From contig CAVVZX010000038.1 of NCBI GenBank assembly GCA_963752855.1, positions 153,850-217,849 on the forward strand: a DNA stretch of 64,000 nucleotides, in the 5' to 3' direction. The translations under genes and the position numbers were made by a program. This DNA is from DATJPW01 sp963752855. GTDB taxonomy: Bacteria; Desulfobacterota; Desulfomonilia; Desulfomonilales; Desulfomonilaceae. Positions 48,074 through 58,696 of this stretch are shown here, in pieces. How positions within the stretch are numbered: position 1 is the first letter of the stretch; the number at the start of each line of letters is the position of its first letter. The notes under the pieces are model-generated. The model was not told the DNA's origin, ran no database searches, and saw nothing but the letters and a program-made list of their open reading frames with translations.

Positions 48074-48764
48074 ATGTTTAAAACGTCGAAGCTTGTTGTG
48101 GTATTGGTGGTTGCCTTGTCACTCTGTTGCCCGTTTGGGGCGACGCCCGAGTATGGACGGGAGCGGGACGCAGATCACCCCTTCCGGCAAGGCGCTTGAA
48201 AATATGCTCGATTCCACTCGTGTGGAGGAACTGTGGCTGGCCGGGCATCATGTCAATTGGAAAACAGGCCTGCCGGATGGACGACCATACTCGAAACCGG
48301 GCGCTCACACCCATTGCAGCGCCTTCGTGGCAGCGGTTGCTTACCGATTGGGCATTTACATTCTCAGGCCTCCGGAACATTCGCAGGTCCACCTGGCAAA
48401 CGCTCAGGTGGATTGGCTTAAAGCAGAGGGAAATTCTCAGGGATGGAGAGAGGTCGAGTCGGGGCAAGAGGCCCAAAAACTGGCCAACGAGGGTTTTCTT
48501 GTCATAGCCGCTTACAAGACTCGCAATCCCGAGATATCGGGTCACATTGTTGTAGTGAGGCCCGATACCAAGGGCAAAGAAACGCTCAAAGAAGAAGGCC
48601 CACAGGTGATCCAAGCGTCAACGGACAACTTCCCAAGCACCAACCTTCGAAAAGGCTTCAAGCATCATCCCGGAGCATTCGAGCGCGGCAGAATTGTCTT
48701 TTTTGCCCACGCCATTCCCGCCGGAGCGCCTTCAGCAATTCCGATAGGTTCCATGCAAAATTAA
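48074..48764 (+). CDS. Secreted NlpC/P60-like or CHAP-like protein, one frame break
   Basis: About 230 aa. ATG at 48074 after CGAGGTTGAGTT begins a signal peptide (MFKTSKLVVVLVVALSLCC); the frame changes near 48150 into GTQITPSGKALENMLDSTRV. HTHCSAFVAAVAYRLGIYIL holds a Cys-Ser-Ala-Phe typical of papain-like peptidoglycan hydrolases, and ISGHIVVVRPDTKG supplies the His. Probably acts on cell wall or in the periplasm. Nearby genes are also secreted. Exact family is uncertain. Confidence 0.6.
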
Positions 48765-48797
48765 CTCTCAACCTACGTTAATTTTCGACTCCACGGA

Positions 48798-48980
48798 TTA
48801 GATCGTTTCGCAGGCATCCAAATGCCCATCGCGGCACATGCAGCTCGATCCGATTGGGCAACATCCGAACAGCTCATCCTTTGAACATCTATCGCACCGA
48901 TAGTAATTTACGGGGCAGGTTAAGCTGTTTGATTTGAATGGCTTTCTTGATTTCTCCGGATATGTAGACTTCTCGTCCAT
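48798..48980 (-). CDS. Small Cys-rich protein
   Basis: 60 aa. ATG at 48980 follows AGAGGAGAATTAAG, a strong site. Starts MDEKSTYPEKSRKPFKSNSL, then CPVNYYRCDRCSKDELFGCC and CMCRDGHLDAC, nine Cys in total, suggesting a metal site or disulfides. It shares MDEK and a similar leader with the Sel1 gene at 47.1 kb. Not recognised. Confidence 0.55.
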   Translation of the reverse strand: MDEKSTYPEKSRKPFKSNSLTCPVNYYRCDRCSKDELFGCCPIGSSCMCRDGHLDACETI

Positions 48981-49057
48981 CTTAATTCTCCTCTGCCAAG
49001 CGTAGATGCGAACCGACGATCAGAAGTTTCACCGATTGGTAATCGCCGGGTCCGAAT

Positions 49058-49747
49058 CTACCAAACTCCGGGAATAAGCCGGTAACGAACTGTTTCCGCA
49101 TAAGCCGTATATCCATCCAGTTCCTGGCGCAGGGTTTTGTCTTCCAGGTGGGTTCGCGTCACGATCAACGCCGTCAAAATTGTGGCGGGGATGAATGTGA
49201 GAAGAGAGCCGAGGGCCAAAGGCATAGAGAAAAATCCCAATATGGCTCCCACGTACATGGGATGGCGAACATATTCATAAGGGCCAGTAGTAATTACCTT
49301 ATGGCCGCGGTCCTTTTGAATTTCGACCGCCGCGGAAGAATAAGGATTCGCTCTCACTACCCAAAAAATTAGACCGGAAGAGAGAATCAGGCCGATAAAT
49401 CCGATTATCTTGAGCAATAGCGGCACGTGAGACCAGTGGTATCGTACGGCGTCGAGTCCGGGAAGCGCAAATAACGGCGCACAAGTAAGGAAAATGAGAA
49501 TCAAAATCGCTTTATCCCAGGACTTTGTCACTCGTTTCCGTATATCAGCCCGAACCTTCAGCAGTTCGGGATTGTGTTTCTTTAACCAGACTACCATTAA
49601 TATCGAGCCACCGAATTGGATGAGCATGTAAAGCCAGCCTTCGAGCCAAGCGAAAGTTCCCGCTGCTCCGAAGAGCAAGGCAAAGATGATCCCAAGTCCG
49701 ATTGCTGATTGGATTACAAGCCGCCGTGTTGAAATATCAGGAGACAT
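49058..49747 (-). CDS. Isoprenylcysteine methyltransferase-like membrane protein
   Basis: 229 aa with about five helices (SAIGLGIIFALLFGAAGTFA, AILILIFLTCAPLFALPGLD, IIGFIGLILSSGLIFWVV). The SAM-binding end is KVITTGPYEYVRHPMYVGAI, then DGYTAYAETVRYRLIPGVW. Same broad family as the 29.1 kb gene but not a close copy. ATG at 49747. Intact. Confidence 0.82.
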   Translation of the reverse strand: MSPDISTRRLVIQSAIGLGIIFALLFGAAGTFAWLEGWLYMLIQFGGSILMVVWLKKHNPELLKVRADIRKRVTKSWDKAILILIFLTCAPLFALPGLDAVRYHWSHVPLLLKIIGFIGLILSSGLIFWVVRANPYSSAAVEIQKDRGHKVITTGPYEYVRHPMYVGAILGFFSMPLALGSLLTFIPATILTALIVTRTHLEDKTLRQELDGYTAYAETVRYRLIPGVW

Positions 49748-49801
49748 GCCGCTCATTCTGCACACTTAGTCGATTGGCTGAAGCGGATCGCAGCGCTGTA
49801 G

Positions 49802-50264
49802 CTACTTTGGTTCGACGATCTTCATGCCATACTTCTCGAAAAGAGCCCGGACCTGATCGAAGTCAAATGGCGGAATCGCCGTTAGTTCAGCCAACTCATC
49901 GAAGAAGCGCTCAAATCCCGCCGGAGTGACAATCATCAGCATTTTAGCAGGACCCGTTTCTGCGGCTTTTAGCGCATGCGGGATGTTGCGAGGGCCCAGC
50001 CCGAACCATCCACGGGTAGCAGTGAAGGACTGGTCCCCGATTTGGAAATCGAAGGCGCCGTCCAACACGTACCAGGATTCGTCTTCTCGGGTGTGAACAT
50101 GCGGCGGAGGTCCCTGACCAGGCCGGCGTGGTGATTTCAAAAAGCGAATATACGCCTCCCGTATCCTCGCTTGTGGCCAGGTAGACAATCTCGATGCCGC
50201 CAAGGACGGTCACCCGCCGTGGGCTGTCTGCCGAAGCGCTAGCTTGTTGCGTGGTCATTTTCAT
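49802..50264 (-). CDS. Cupin domain protein, one frame break
   Basis: About 154 aa. ATG at 50264 after AAAGGAGGAACGCC (MKMTTQQASASADSPRR). The first half ends FEITTP; one extra G near 50130 shifts the frame to PPPHVHTREDESWYVLDGAF, the first cupin motif with His, His and Glu, then WFGLGPRNIPHALKA. The C-terminus (ELTAIPPFDFDQVRALFEKYG) is helical. Metal-binding beta barrel, reaction unknown. Confidence 0.75.
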
Positions 50265-50418
50265 GGCGTTCCTCCTTTGAATTACGATAGGCGCCGCCTG
50301 GTTTGCTCGCAAGATGCGCAGACGCACAACAACGATCATGCAATCTATTTGAGCTTTTGATCCGGAAACATTTGACCGGTGCTTTTTTTCTTACCTTATG
50401 GTACTGTTGCAAAAATAG

Positions 50419-50706
50419 GCTTTCACCAGAATCATCAAAGTGTTCCGTAACGAGAAAGGTCTGTCTCAACAGGCTTTGGCGGCCGTATTAACGTCGGATC
50501 AAAATTAGGGTCTTGCCTGGGAAAGAGGGAAAAACGAACCTGCCGGCGCTATGGCCGCGATATTGTCCATCCCGATTTCGGTGATCGCACGGGACGAAAA
50601 ACCTGGGACTGCCTCTCCCCTGCGAAGTGCGTACACCATTTGCCAGTTACTAAAATGGGGGATTTTGAAGATGGCTCCGAGAAATAACAAAATGCATTTA
50701 CTGTGA
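50419..50706 (+). pseudogene. XRE-family HTH regulator remnant with internal stop
   Basis: One frame reads RIIKVFRNEKGLSQQALAAV, LTSDQN, TAG (50506-50508), then GLAWERGKNEPAGAMAAI and LSIP. This matches the XRE pattern of two helices then WERGK..P. The stop falls in the recognition helix region, so it cannot make a full HTH. There is no start codon or ribosome site. Confidence 0.6.
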
Positions 50707-50751
50707 ATTTATTTGGCGGATGGGGCTTTGGCTACTTAATTACTTAAGGGA

Positions 50752-50799
50752 AATTTGTAAAATGAAGATCCGAATTCTGTTGACCTCGTTATCCCTCCT
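50752..50799 (+). repeat. Duplicated 5' end of the binding-protein gene
   Basis: AATTTGTA, ATG and the first 12 codons repeat 51661-51708 at all but two of 48 positions. The frame here stops soon after (ATTAGG). It is a partial duplication 909 bases upstream of the intact copy. Confidence 0.8.
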
Positions 50800-51660
50800 A
50801 ATTAGGAAGAATTGGATGGACCACGAGACTTCTTTTATGTGTAAGTGGGATGTCTAATGTGTGAGAGGTACTGCTTGATGAGTTTTGTCAGGTAGCGTTT
50901 AACAAGTGAGGCCACCGTAGTGACAAGCGGGAGGAACGTTCTGACCACAGATTGATCTTTCTCAGTACAGAATGCTTGTAGCCGAGAGATGTATGGGCGG
51001 TATGATTGCAGGAGTCTCACGAAATGTGGCCTTTTCAACTGCGGATGCCAACGCCGGCAGTACATTGCTGATGACACATCCGACAAATGAAGACGAATAC
51101 GTGGGATGGGCTTGCCATAGTCTTGGGCTGCAAGAACTACCAAGGTTTTACCAATAGCCCCTCGACGGCGGTTACGGGTCTTGGCGCTACCGATGAAGAT
51201 CTAGTGAAGCTCTATGATTCTGGCTATGCGGTGGCGTTCTGGATCAAACCTAAGCGTACAACGCGACTATATGCATCCATTTGTAGACAGTCTCGTACCG
51301 CGTCGAAACGCAAGACTCGTTGCGGCCCAAGCGCAATGATACTTCGCTTCGGGTTCGTCATGTACAATATCGCGCGAAAACACAGACGCTAAGGCTAGCG
51401 GGTGTGCTCAAAGATCTTCCCGGCAGTGGCTGAAAACTTGGTCCCGCAATTCTCACAATGGGATGGGCTCCGGCTAGTGAGATAGCTGCGCGAGGACTGC
51501 ATCTGGGACAGAGAAACGGATCCGGCAACGCAACTGAATCGGATATTCGATGCAAGCCTCGTGAGTAGCTAAGCGGGCTAGCGAGATTGCGATCGCTCTG
51601 CGGAGAGTTTGCAGGTCTGGATAATAGATATGGTGGGTACTTGGAGTCAGCGGATGCCAG
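50800..51660. other. Region between two copies of the binding-protein gene start
   Basis: About 860 bases flanked by the direct repeats at 50752 and 51661. It contains open frames on both strands (minus 50835-51143, VRTFLPLVTTVASLVKRYLT; plus 51087-51392, TGLGATDEDLVKLYDSGYAV) without known family. It may be an inserted or decayed element; no inverted terminal repeats or transposase motif were found. Confidence 0.3.
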
Positions 51661-51670
51661 AATTTGTAGA

Positions 51671-52677
51671 ATGAAGATCCGACTTCTGTTGACCTCGTTA
51701 TCCCTCCTCTCGTCTGCTCTTTGGGACCGGCTGCGATTCTCCTAAACCCAAGACGGCGCCCGCCCAATCCGTAGAAAACACTCACCCTCGGGACTGCTCA
51801 TCCTGAAGACTTCAGCGCCTTGATCTGGATTGCCGAGGATCAAGGATACTTCTCTGCGAACGGTCTAAAGGTGAACATCAAGACATATGATGCCGGCGTG
51901 AAGGCGGCGAAAGATCTGGTGGCCGGCAAGCTGGATCTTGCCACTGCCACCGACTTCGTTGCCGCCCGCAGCATTCTCAACGGAGACGATCTCCGTATAA
52001 TTTGCAACATTTGCGATGTTGGCGGCGAGAGTATAAAAATCGCGGCCAGAAAGGATCACGGAATCACAAAGCCCTCGGATATTCGCGGCAAACGCATCGG
52101 AGTTGCCCTTGGAAGCATCGCCGAGTTTGCGATTGATTTGTTGCTGGTCATTCAAGATATTCCTATCCAGGAAATAGAAAAGGTGGATTTGTCGCCGTCC
52201 GAGCAAGTTAAGGCAATCTCAGAAGGCAAGGTTGACGCCGTGGTCGTCTGGGAGCCTTTTTATTCAAAGATTAGCGGTGAATTGGGAGCTAAATTGGTGA
52301 GTTGGCCCATGCAAAGCGTACAGCACTATTATTGGTTTCTGCTGGGCACATCGGAGGGCATCAGGAAACGGCCTCACGCGATACGCAGTTTTGCGGCCTC
52401 ACTGGTTTCGGCCGAGAATTTCATGAAAAAACAGATGGATGAATCCAAGCGAATAGTTGCTCGGAAGTTGGGACCCAATCACATCGATTCCTTGTGGAGC
52501 GAGCTTCGCTTTGTGGTTGGCTTGGACGATTCTATGGGCCTGATGATGAAATCCGAAATGCGCTGGATGAATCCTGACCGTCATGCTAAAGATTCTGCGG
52601 CGCCGGATATTTTACCGTTTATCTATTTTGATGCTTTGAATTCCGTGCAGCCCGAAAGAATCAAAATGGTCCATTAG
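51671..52677 (+). CDS. Lipoprotein substrate-binding protein, NMT1/SsuA-like, two frame breaks
   Basis: About 333 aa. ATG at 51671 begins a lipoprotein signal (MKIRLLLTSLSLLSSAL, FGTGC lipobox). Frame changes near 51715 and 51790, then LIWIAEDQGYFSANGLKVNI, VAGKLDLATATDFVAARSIL, DIRGKRIGVALGSIAEFAID, VDAVVVWEPFY, typical of SsuA/TauA/ThiY-like binding proteins. No ABC genes follow; instead a sensor kinase begins 9 bases after its stop, so it may be the ligand-binding partner of that kinase. The 5' end is duplicated at 50752. Confidence 0.8.
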
Positions 52678-52686
52678 GATGAACCG

Positions 52687-54538
52687 ATGACCGTCGAGCG
52701 TAGATTATCCATAACAGCCGGGGTCCTTATACTGTTTGCGCTGGGCACGGGAGCGCTCCTTTTCTGGAGTTCTCGGCTGGTGGAAACCGGGATCAGAGGG
52801 ACCGAATCCGCTTCGCAAGCGGCCCAGTCCGCTTTCATGATGACAGTCGCATTGGAGCGACACTTCCTTCACGGCGACATGGCGACTCTAAGGCAAGGGG
52901 ACAAGCATCGTGAAATTCTCGGTCAAACCATTAATAGTATGAGTTCCGAATCAATCGACCAGGCATTGTTGACAGATCTGAAGAAAAAGTATCGAAGCTG
53001 TGGATCTTCTTTTTCCTCGAATCATGCAAATGGCCGGGAAACAGGATGGTGATGAGGATCAAGACCGGAAAGCAAGAGAAATGCTTGACGGACCTAACAC
53101 TCTTCAGGCTCTCGAACCTGGTCAACGCGGCAAACGACCTGAGCAGGGCCACTTACGCCCTCACCCTGAAAAGGCGGCATTTCGTTGGATACATCATTGT
53201 GGCAAGCGGCGTTTTAATGGTCCTTATAATCTTGTTCAATATCTATCTGATCAGGAAATCGGTGGTTGATCCTCTCAAAGCGCTCTCCGCGGGAGCCGAG
53301 AGAATCGGCGCGGGCAATTTCGATTACGTCGCGGAGACAAAACGTGATGATGAGGTGGGGAAACTAGCCCAGGCCTTCAACACCATGATCGAGCGTCTCC
53401 GGGAGAGAACCGCCGCACTCAGCAGAGCGAAAGATGAACTTGAAATCAAGGTTCAGGAGCGAACCGCTGAATTGAAGGCCGCTAGCACATATAACCGGAG
53501 CCTGATCGAGGCGAGTTTAGACCCACTGGTGACAATCAATGCAGAAGGCAAAATTACCGACGTAAATAAGGCAACTGAGAAAGTAACCGGATGTTCAGCG
53601 CAAGACCTTATTGGAACCGACTTTGCCGATTATTTTACTGAGCCGGAGAAAGCCCGGTCGGGATACAAACTGGTTTTCCAAGAGGGCTTGGTGAAAGACT
53701 ACGAGTTGGCAATCCGGCGCAAGAATGGATGGCTGACTCCGGTAATATACAATGCATCCCTATACCGTGACGATTCCGGGAAAGCTGTCGGGATCTTCGC
53801 TGCCGCCAGGGATATCAGTGAGCGCAAACGGGTGGAAGAAGACTTGACTCGCTCGAATGAAGACCTTCAGCAATTCGCTTACGTGGCATCCCATGATTTG
53901 CAGGAGCCTCTCCGAAACATAGCTTCTTGTCTTCAACTCCTGGAGAAGGACTACAAGAATAAACTCGATGCCGACGCTGATCAGTACATCCACTATGCAG
54001 TCGAGTCCTCCGTACGGATGAAAGCCCTCATTCTGGATTTGTTGGCGTATTCCCGTGTCGCGACGAGAGGAAGACCGCCGGGAGCGGATAGATTGCGAGC
54101 AGATGTTGGATCGAACCATGAACAAACCTGAGTTTTGCGATAACCGAAACCGGAGCCGTGATCACTCATGATCCTCTTCCCACAATCTCTGCCGATGACA
54201 CGCAATTACTGCAGGTGTTTCAAAATCTGATTCAAAACGCCATTAAATTTCGCAAGGATGAACCGCCACGAGTTCATGTGTCCGCAGTGAAAAACCAGAA
54301 TGAATGGGTCTTTTCCGTCAAGGACAATGGTATAGGCATCGAAGCCAGGCATTTGGATCGAATTTTCGTGATTTTCCAGCGACTGAACAAAAGATCCGAG
54401 TACGACGGCACCGGCATGGGGCTTGCCATAGTCAAAAAGATCGTGGAGCGTCATGGCGGGCGGGTTTGGGTCGAATCCGAGCCGGGAGTAGGGACTACCT
54501 TTTATTTCGCTATACCTGAAAAGGGGATGCAAACATGA
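52687..54538 (+). CDS. Membrane HAMP-PAS histidine kinase, two frame breaks
   Basis: About 615 aa. TM1 ITAGVLILFALGTGALLFW, a periplasmic helical region, a frame break near 53010-53050, TM2 YIIVASGVLMVLIILFNIYL, HAMP (VVDPLKALSAGAERIGAG). A PAS domain (SLIEASLDPLVTI, GTDFADYFTEPEKARSG), HisKA (FAYVASHDLQEPLR) and, after a second break near 54105, ATPase (NLIQNAIKF, DNGIGIEARHL, GTGMGLAIVKKI). Phytochrome-like HisKA type. It overlaps the receiver gene at 54535. Highly similar to the kinase at 60.4 kb. Confidence 0.9.
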
Positions 54539-54993
54539 TGGTTCCAGGGACAATGCTTCAACCTGTCGAGATTCTCTTGGTGGAAGATAACCCGGTAGAC
54601 GTTATGATGACCAAGGAAGCCTTCAGCAGCGGAAGGGTGTGCAATAATCTGCATGTCGCTGAAGATGGTGAAGAGGCGATGGACTTTCTGCGCAAGCGGG
54701 GTAAGTATTCTTCGGCGCCTACACCTGAGATCATCCTCTTGGATTTAAATCTGCCAAGAAAGGATGGACGGGAGGTCTTGGCTGAGGTGAAGCAAGATCA
54801 GTTCCTGAGGCATATTCCTGTTATCATTCTCACAACTTCGGAAGACAGGGAAGATATTTGGAAGAGTTACGAACTCCAAGCCAACTGCTTCATTACCAAG
54901 CCGGTCGACATGGAACAATTCACCAAGGCGATGCAATATATTGGAGAATTCTGGTTTAGCGTGGTAAGACTGCCGAGTCCCACAAACTCATAG
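54535..54993 (+). CDS. Rcp1-type single-domain response regulator
   Basis: 152 aa. ATG at 54535 overlaps the kinase stop. LLVEDNPVDV, IILLDLNLPRKDGRE (phosphoacceptor), VIILTTS, FITKPVDMEQF. Same type as the 1.5 kb receiver and likely the partner of the preceding kinase. No output domain. Confidence 0.9.
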   Translation: MMVPGTMLQPVEILLVEDNPVDVMMTKEAFSSGRVCNNLHVAEDGEEAMDFLRKRGKYSSAPTPEIILLDLNLPRKDGREVLAEVKQDQFLRHIPVIILTTSEDREDIWKSYELQANCFITKPVDMEQFTKAMQYIGEFWFSVVRLPSPTNS

Positions 54994-55005
54994 AAACAGA
55001 GTGAC

Positions 55006-57314
55006 ATGGAAACCGTTAGACTCCTGATTATTGAAGACAATCCGGTGGATGCGCTTTCTCTCCAAAAGGCCCTACGAGCAGGCGAAAGGCGCGAATTTCG
55101 CCGTTTCTCACGCTGAAACCTTGTCGGAAGGCAAGGGATTTCTTGAAAAAGAAGATTTCCATGTAGTGGTGCTGGATCTCGGGCTGCCTGATAGTCGAGG
55201 ACTCCAAACGTTCCTGGAAGTTCAGAAATCGGCCCCGGACCTTCCCATCGTAGTGTTATCGGGCTTGGACGACGAATCCTTGGCGATTGAGACTGTGAAG
55301 AATGGGGCGCAGGATTATCTGATTAAGGACAAATGGGACGCACAACTAGTCCTCCGGGCTCTTAATTATGCAATCCAGAGACATCAGCTTCTTTTCACGT
55401 GTAAACAGGCGAACGAATCTTCACGAAAGTCAAACAGGGCGCTTCGAGTCCTAAGTGAATGCAATCAACTGCTGGTACGGACAACCAAAGAGCAGGAGTT
55501 CATCGACGAGATATGCCGAATCCTGGTGGATCATGGTGGATACCGCATGGCCTGGATTGGATTTCCCCTCGACGATAAGGCCAAGACCGTGCAGCCGGCA
55601 GCGATTGCCGGATTTGAAGACGGATATCTCCAAGCTGTGAAAATCACGTGGTCCGACGACGAGACCGGCCGAGGTCCGACGGGAACCGCTATTCGGACAG
55701 GAATCACCAAGATCAACCGAAAAAGTCGGTCCAATTTCGAGTACAGGTCCCTGGCGCTCAGAGGCCCTGAAGCGCGGCTATGCTTCGTCTATTGCATTAC
55801 CACTCGTCGATCATAACGGTATCTTCGGGGCCCTCACAATGTATTCTATGGAGCCGGACGCTTTTGACGATGAGGAGGTGAAGTTGCTGAGTCAATTAGC
55901 CGATGACCTGAGCTATGGGATCAGCACATTGAGAATGCGCGCGGCCAAAGAAAAGCTGGATCTGGCCCGTCGCGAAAGTGAGCGGCGCTTCAGGGCAATC
56001 TTTGAAGGAGCGCAGGACTACATTTTTCTCCAAGATCGATCGTTCAGGTGTACTCTCGTAAATCCTGCAGTAGAAAACCTGTTCGGCATCCCTGCCTCCA
56101 AAATTGTTGGAATGAAGTTCGAGGATCTTTTCGGTGAGGAGGACGCAGCGTTCGTTCGAGAATCAGACGCCCGAGTGCTACAAGGCGAAACCATCGAGGA
56201 GGAACACACAAGACAAGTCAATGGGGCGCCCATGACATTTCTCGAAACAAGAAGTCCACTTCGAGACGATGCAGGGGACATTGTAGGCATTTTCACTGTT
56301 TCTCGTGATATTACCGAACGCCGGAGAATAGAATTCTCCGCCCTCGGAATCGGATGTCGCATATCCATCCGAGGCCATGAGGTCCACGCTGACGCTGGCC
56401 CATGCCGCGGCTCAAAAGGACTCTACTATTTTGTTGCTGGGTGAGAGCGGTAGCGGCAAGGATTACCTGGCCAGGTACATTCATAATCATTCCAAACGGG
56501 CCGGCGGGCCGTATTTTTCTGTAAATTGCGCTGCCATAGCCGCGCAGCTAGCCGAATCCGAATTATTCGGTCACGAAAAAGGATCTTTCACCGGGGCCCA
56601 AGGCCGTAAGAGAGGACTCTTGGAACTGGCGGAAGGTGGAACATTGCTGCTCAATGAAATTGGAGAGCTTTCACTCCCGTTGCAGGCGAAACTGCTCACC
56701 TTTCTTGATACAAAGAAATTTACCCGCGTTGGCGGGGAAAAAGAAATCTCTGTGAATGCCAGGCTCATTGCGGCCACCAACCGCGACCTGCAAAAGGAAG
56801 TTGAAGCGGGGCGTTTCAGAAATGACCTTTTCTACCGCATCAATGTTATGACCATAACGGTCCCCCCTTTACGTGAAAGGCGTGAGGACCTCCCGATACT
56901 GACCAGGGAAATTCTGTCGCAACTTCACGCAGAATTGCGGTTTGCCGCTCCTCCCAGCATTGATGCGGCAGCGATAGAAACTTCTCAAAAACTATGATTG
57001 GCCCGGCAACGTGAGGGAACTGCGTAACGTTTTGGAAAGAGCCGCGATACTCTCAAACGGATGGGGCCATAGACCTTGCCGGTCTTCAACTGCGCATGGA
57101 CAAGAGCGTTCCAAATCAGGGGTGGTCATTTACGACCTCGTTCCCATTCGGCGGCACGCTCCAAGATGTGACCGATGAACTCACAAAGTCACTGCTGGCG
57201 GAAACGCTCAGGCTTTCCGGCGGAAACAAGAAAAAGACTGCTCAAACCCTTGGTATTGCCAGGGACTCACTATATCGGTACTTAAAGAAGTTCGGGATGG
57301 AAACGGCTGATTGA
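55006..57314 (+). pseudogene. Sigma-54-dependent regulator REC-GAF-PAS-AAA-Fis, four or more frame breaks
   Basis: About 770 codons. ATG at 55006 (METVRLLIIEDNPVDALSLQ); after a break near 55080 the receiver continues (VVVLDLGLPDSRGLQ). A GAF domain (LSECNQLLVRTTKEQEF), break near 55770, PAS (FRAIFEGAQDYIFLQDRSF), break near 56340. The AAA domain has Walker A GESGSGKDYLA, GSFTGAQG (GAFTGA variant, contacts sigma-54), LLLNEIGELSLPLQ (Walker B with Asn in place of Asp) and FRNDLFYRINVMTI. A break near 56985 leads to DWPGNVRELRNV, then a Fis helix-turn-helix (GGNKKKTAQTLGIARDSLYR). Targets are unknown; no GG/GC promoter was found nearby. Confidence 0.85.
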
Positions 57315-57427
57315 ATCATCCAGTGCCGAATTACAGGAGGTCATCATCTCTGGTGGAGACCATAACTTAGTGTTATAACTGACATTTCCTGGCAGTGATC
57401 AAAAAGATATCTCGGAGGTGGGAAGGT

Positions 57428-58274
57428 ATGGCAAAAAAACCAAAGGTGGGCGAGAAGTCTACAGACGCGGGTTTTATGGGAGATCAGGAATTCTTGGCCG
57501 CTATAGTCCGGTCTTCGGATGACGCGATAATCGGAAAAGATCTGGACGGCACGATCCTGAGCTGGAATGCCGCGGCGACGAAGAATGTACGGCTTTTCCG
57601 AAGAACAGGCTATCGGCAGATCCATTCGCATCGTGGTTCCTCCTGATCGTGAAGACGAGATACCGCAGATCCTGGACAAGATCAGGAGAGGTGAGTTGGT
57701 AGATCATTATGAAACTATGAGAATGTCGAAAGATGGCCGCCAATTCCATGTCTCTCTCACCGTGTCTCCTATCCGGAATCAGGCCGGCAAGATTGTGGGG
57801 GCCTCGACAATAGCCCGTGACATCAGCCAACGAGTACAAGTCGAAGAGGCAATGGCGCGACAAAGACTAGTTCAAGCAATTCTGGAGGTTTCCATACCGG
57901 TTATGCAGGTGTGGGAAGGTGTGTTATGCGCTCCCCTCATAGGGACGCTTGACAGCCAGCGCACCCAGCAGCTTATGGAACGGCTCCTGGAACGTATCGC
58001 AGAGACCGGCGCATCCGTCGCCCTTATCGACGTTACCGGCGTGCCGTCCGTAGACACACAGACCGCCCGGCACATCATCGAGACTGCAACTGCCGTGAAA
58101 TTATTGGGCGGACAAATCATTTTGACAGGCATACGTCCTGTAATTGCACAGACATTGGTCCATTTGGGTGTGGATCTGTCGGAGATCGTCACTCGGTCCT
58201 CCTTGGCTACTGGTTTCCGGGCGGCCCTGGAGATGCTGGACCTTGAAATGGTTAATAAGAAGGAGTCTCGATGA
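57428..58274 (+). CDS. RsbR-like PAS-STAS co-antagonist, one frame break
   Basis: About 280 aa. ATG at 57428 (MAKKPKVGEKSTDAGFMG) after GGAGGTGGGAAGGT. A PAS domain (AAIVRSSDDAIIGKDLDGTI, frame break near 57590, MYGFSEEQAIGRSI, MSKDGRQFHVSLTVSPI) stands where RsbR has its sensor domain. The STAS domain has the RsbR signatures PSVDTQTARHI, KLLGGQIILTGIRPVIAQTL and TRSSLATGF with both Thr. First gene of an rsbRST set that follows the sigma-54 regulator. Confidence 0.85.
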
Positions 58275-58311
58275 GTTTTGTGTACCAAGCCTATAGGCAC
58301 GGAGATGAATG

Positions 58312-58696
58312 ATGGCGGACGAAGCAATTTCGATAATCAGAGTGCACGGCATTTCTCATCGTCACGATGCCCGCAGATCCGGACGATGCCGCCGTGATAG
58401 CGCTCCAGGAGCAGATACTGAATACTATGGACCGAACTAAAGCAAAGGGTCTGGTGTTGGACATTTCCAATGTCGAAACTTTGGACTCTTTTTTCGCACG
58501 AACAATCGTAGAAACCGCTCAAATGACCCATTTGATGGGTTGCAGTACCGTCGTGGTAGGTATGCGCCCCAGCGTCGCGATCACGGCCACGCAACTGGGC
58601 TTGAGCATGAAGTTAAGTCGAGTCAGTTCAGCGGTCAATGTGGACAAGGCCCTGGACATGTTGACCGAACGACCCCGTCGGAGGCAGGGAAAATGA
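58312..58696 (+). CDS. rsbS: RsbS-like STAS antagonist, one frame break
   Basis: About 128 aa. ATG at 58312 (MADEAISIIRVHGI) after GGAGATGAATG, a frame break near 58354, then LIVTMPADPDDAAVIALQEQ, and KGLVLDISNVETLDSFFARTI with the conserved Ser of RsbS (LDSF), then GMRPSVAITATQLGL. Scaffold of the stressosome with RsbR. Overlaps the next gene by 4 bases. Confidence 0.85.

Noticed and set aside
50506..50508. TAG readthrough in the HTH remnant
   Set aside because: The gene has no start or ribosome site, so it is treated as a dead remnant.
51474..51785. Open minus-strand frame of 103 codons near the binding-protein gene
   Set aside because: It runs opposite the gene's signal-peptide region and resembles no family.
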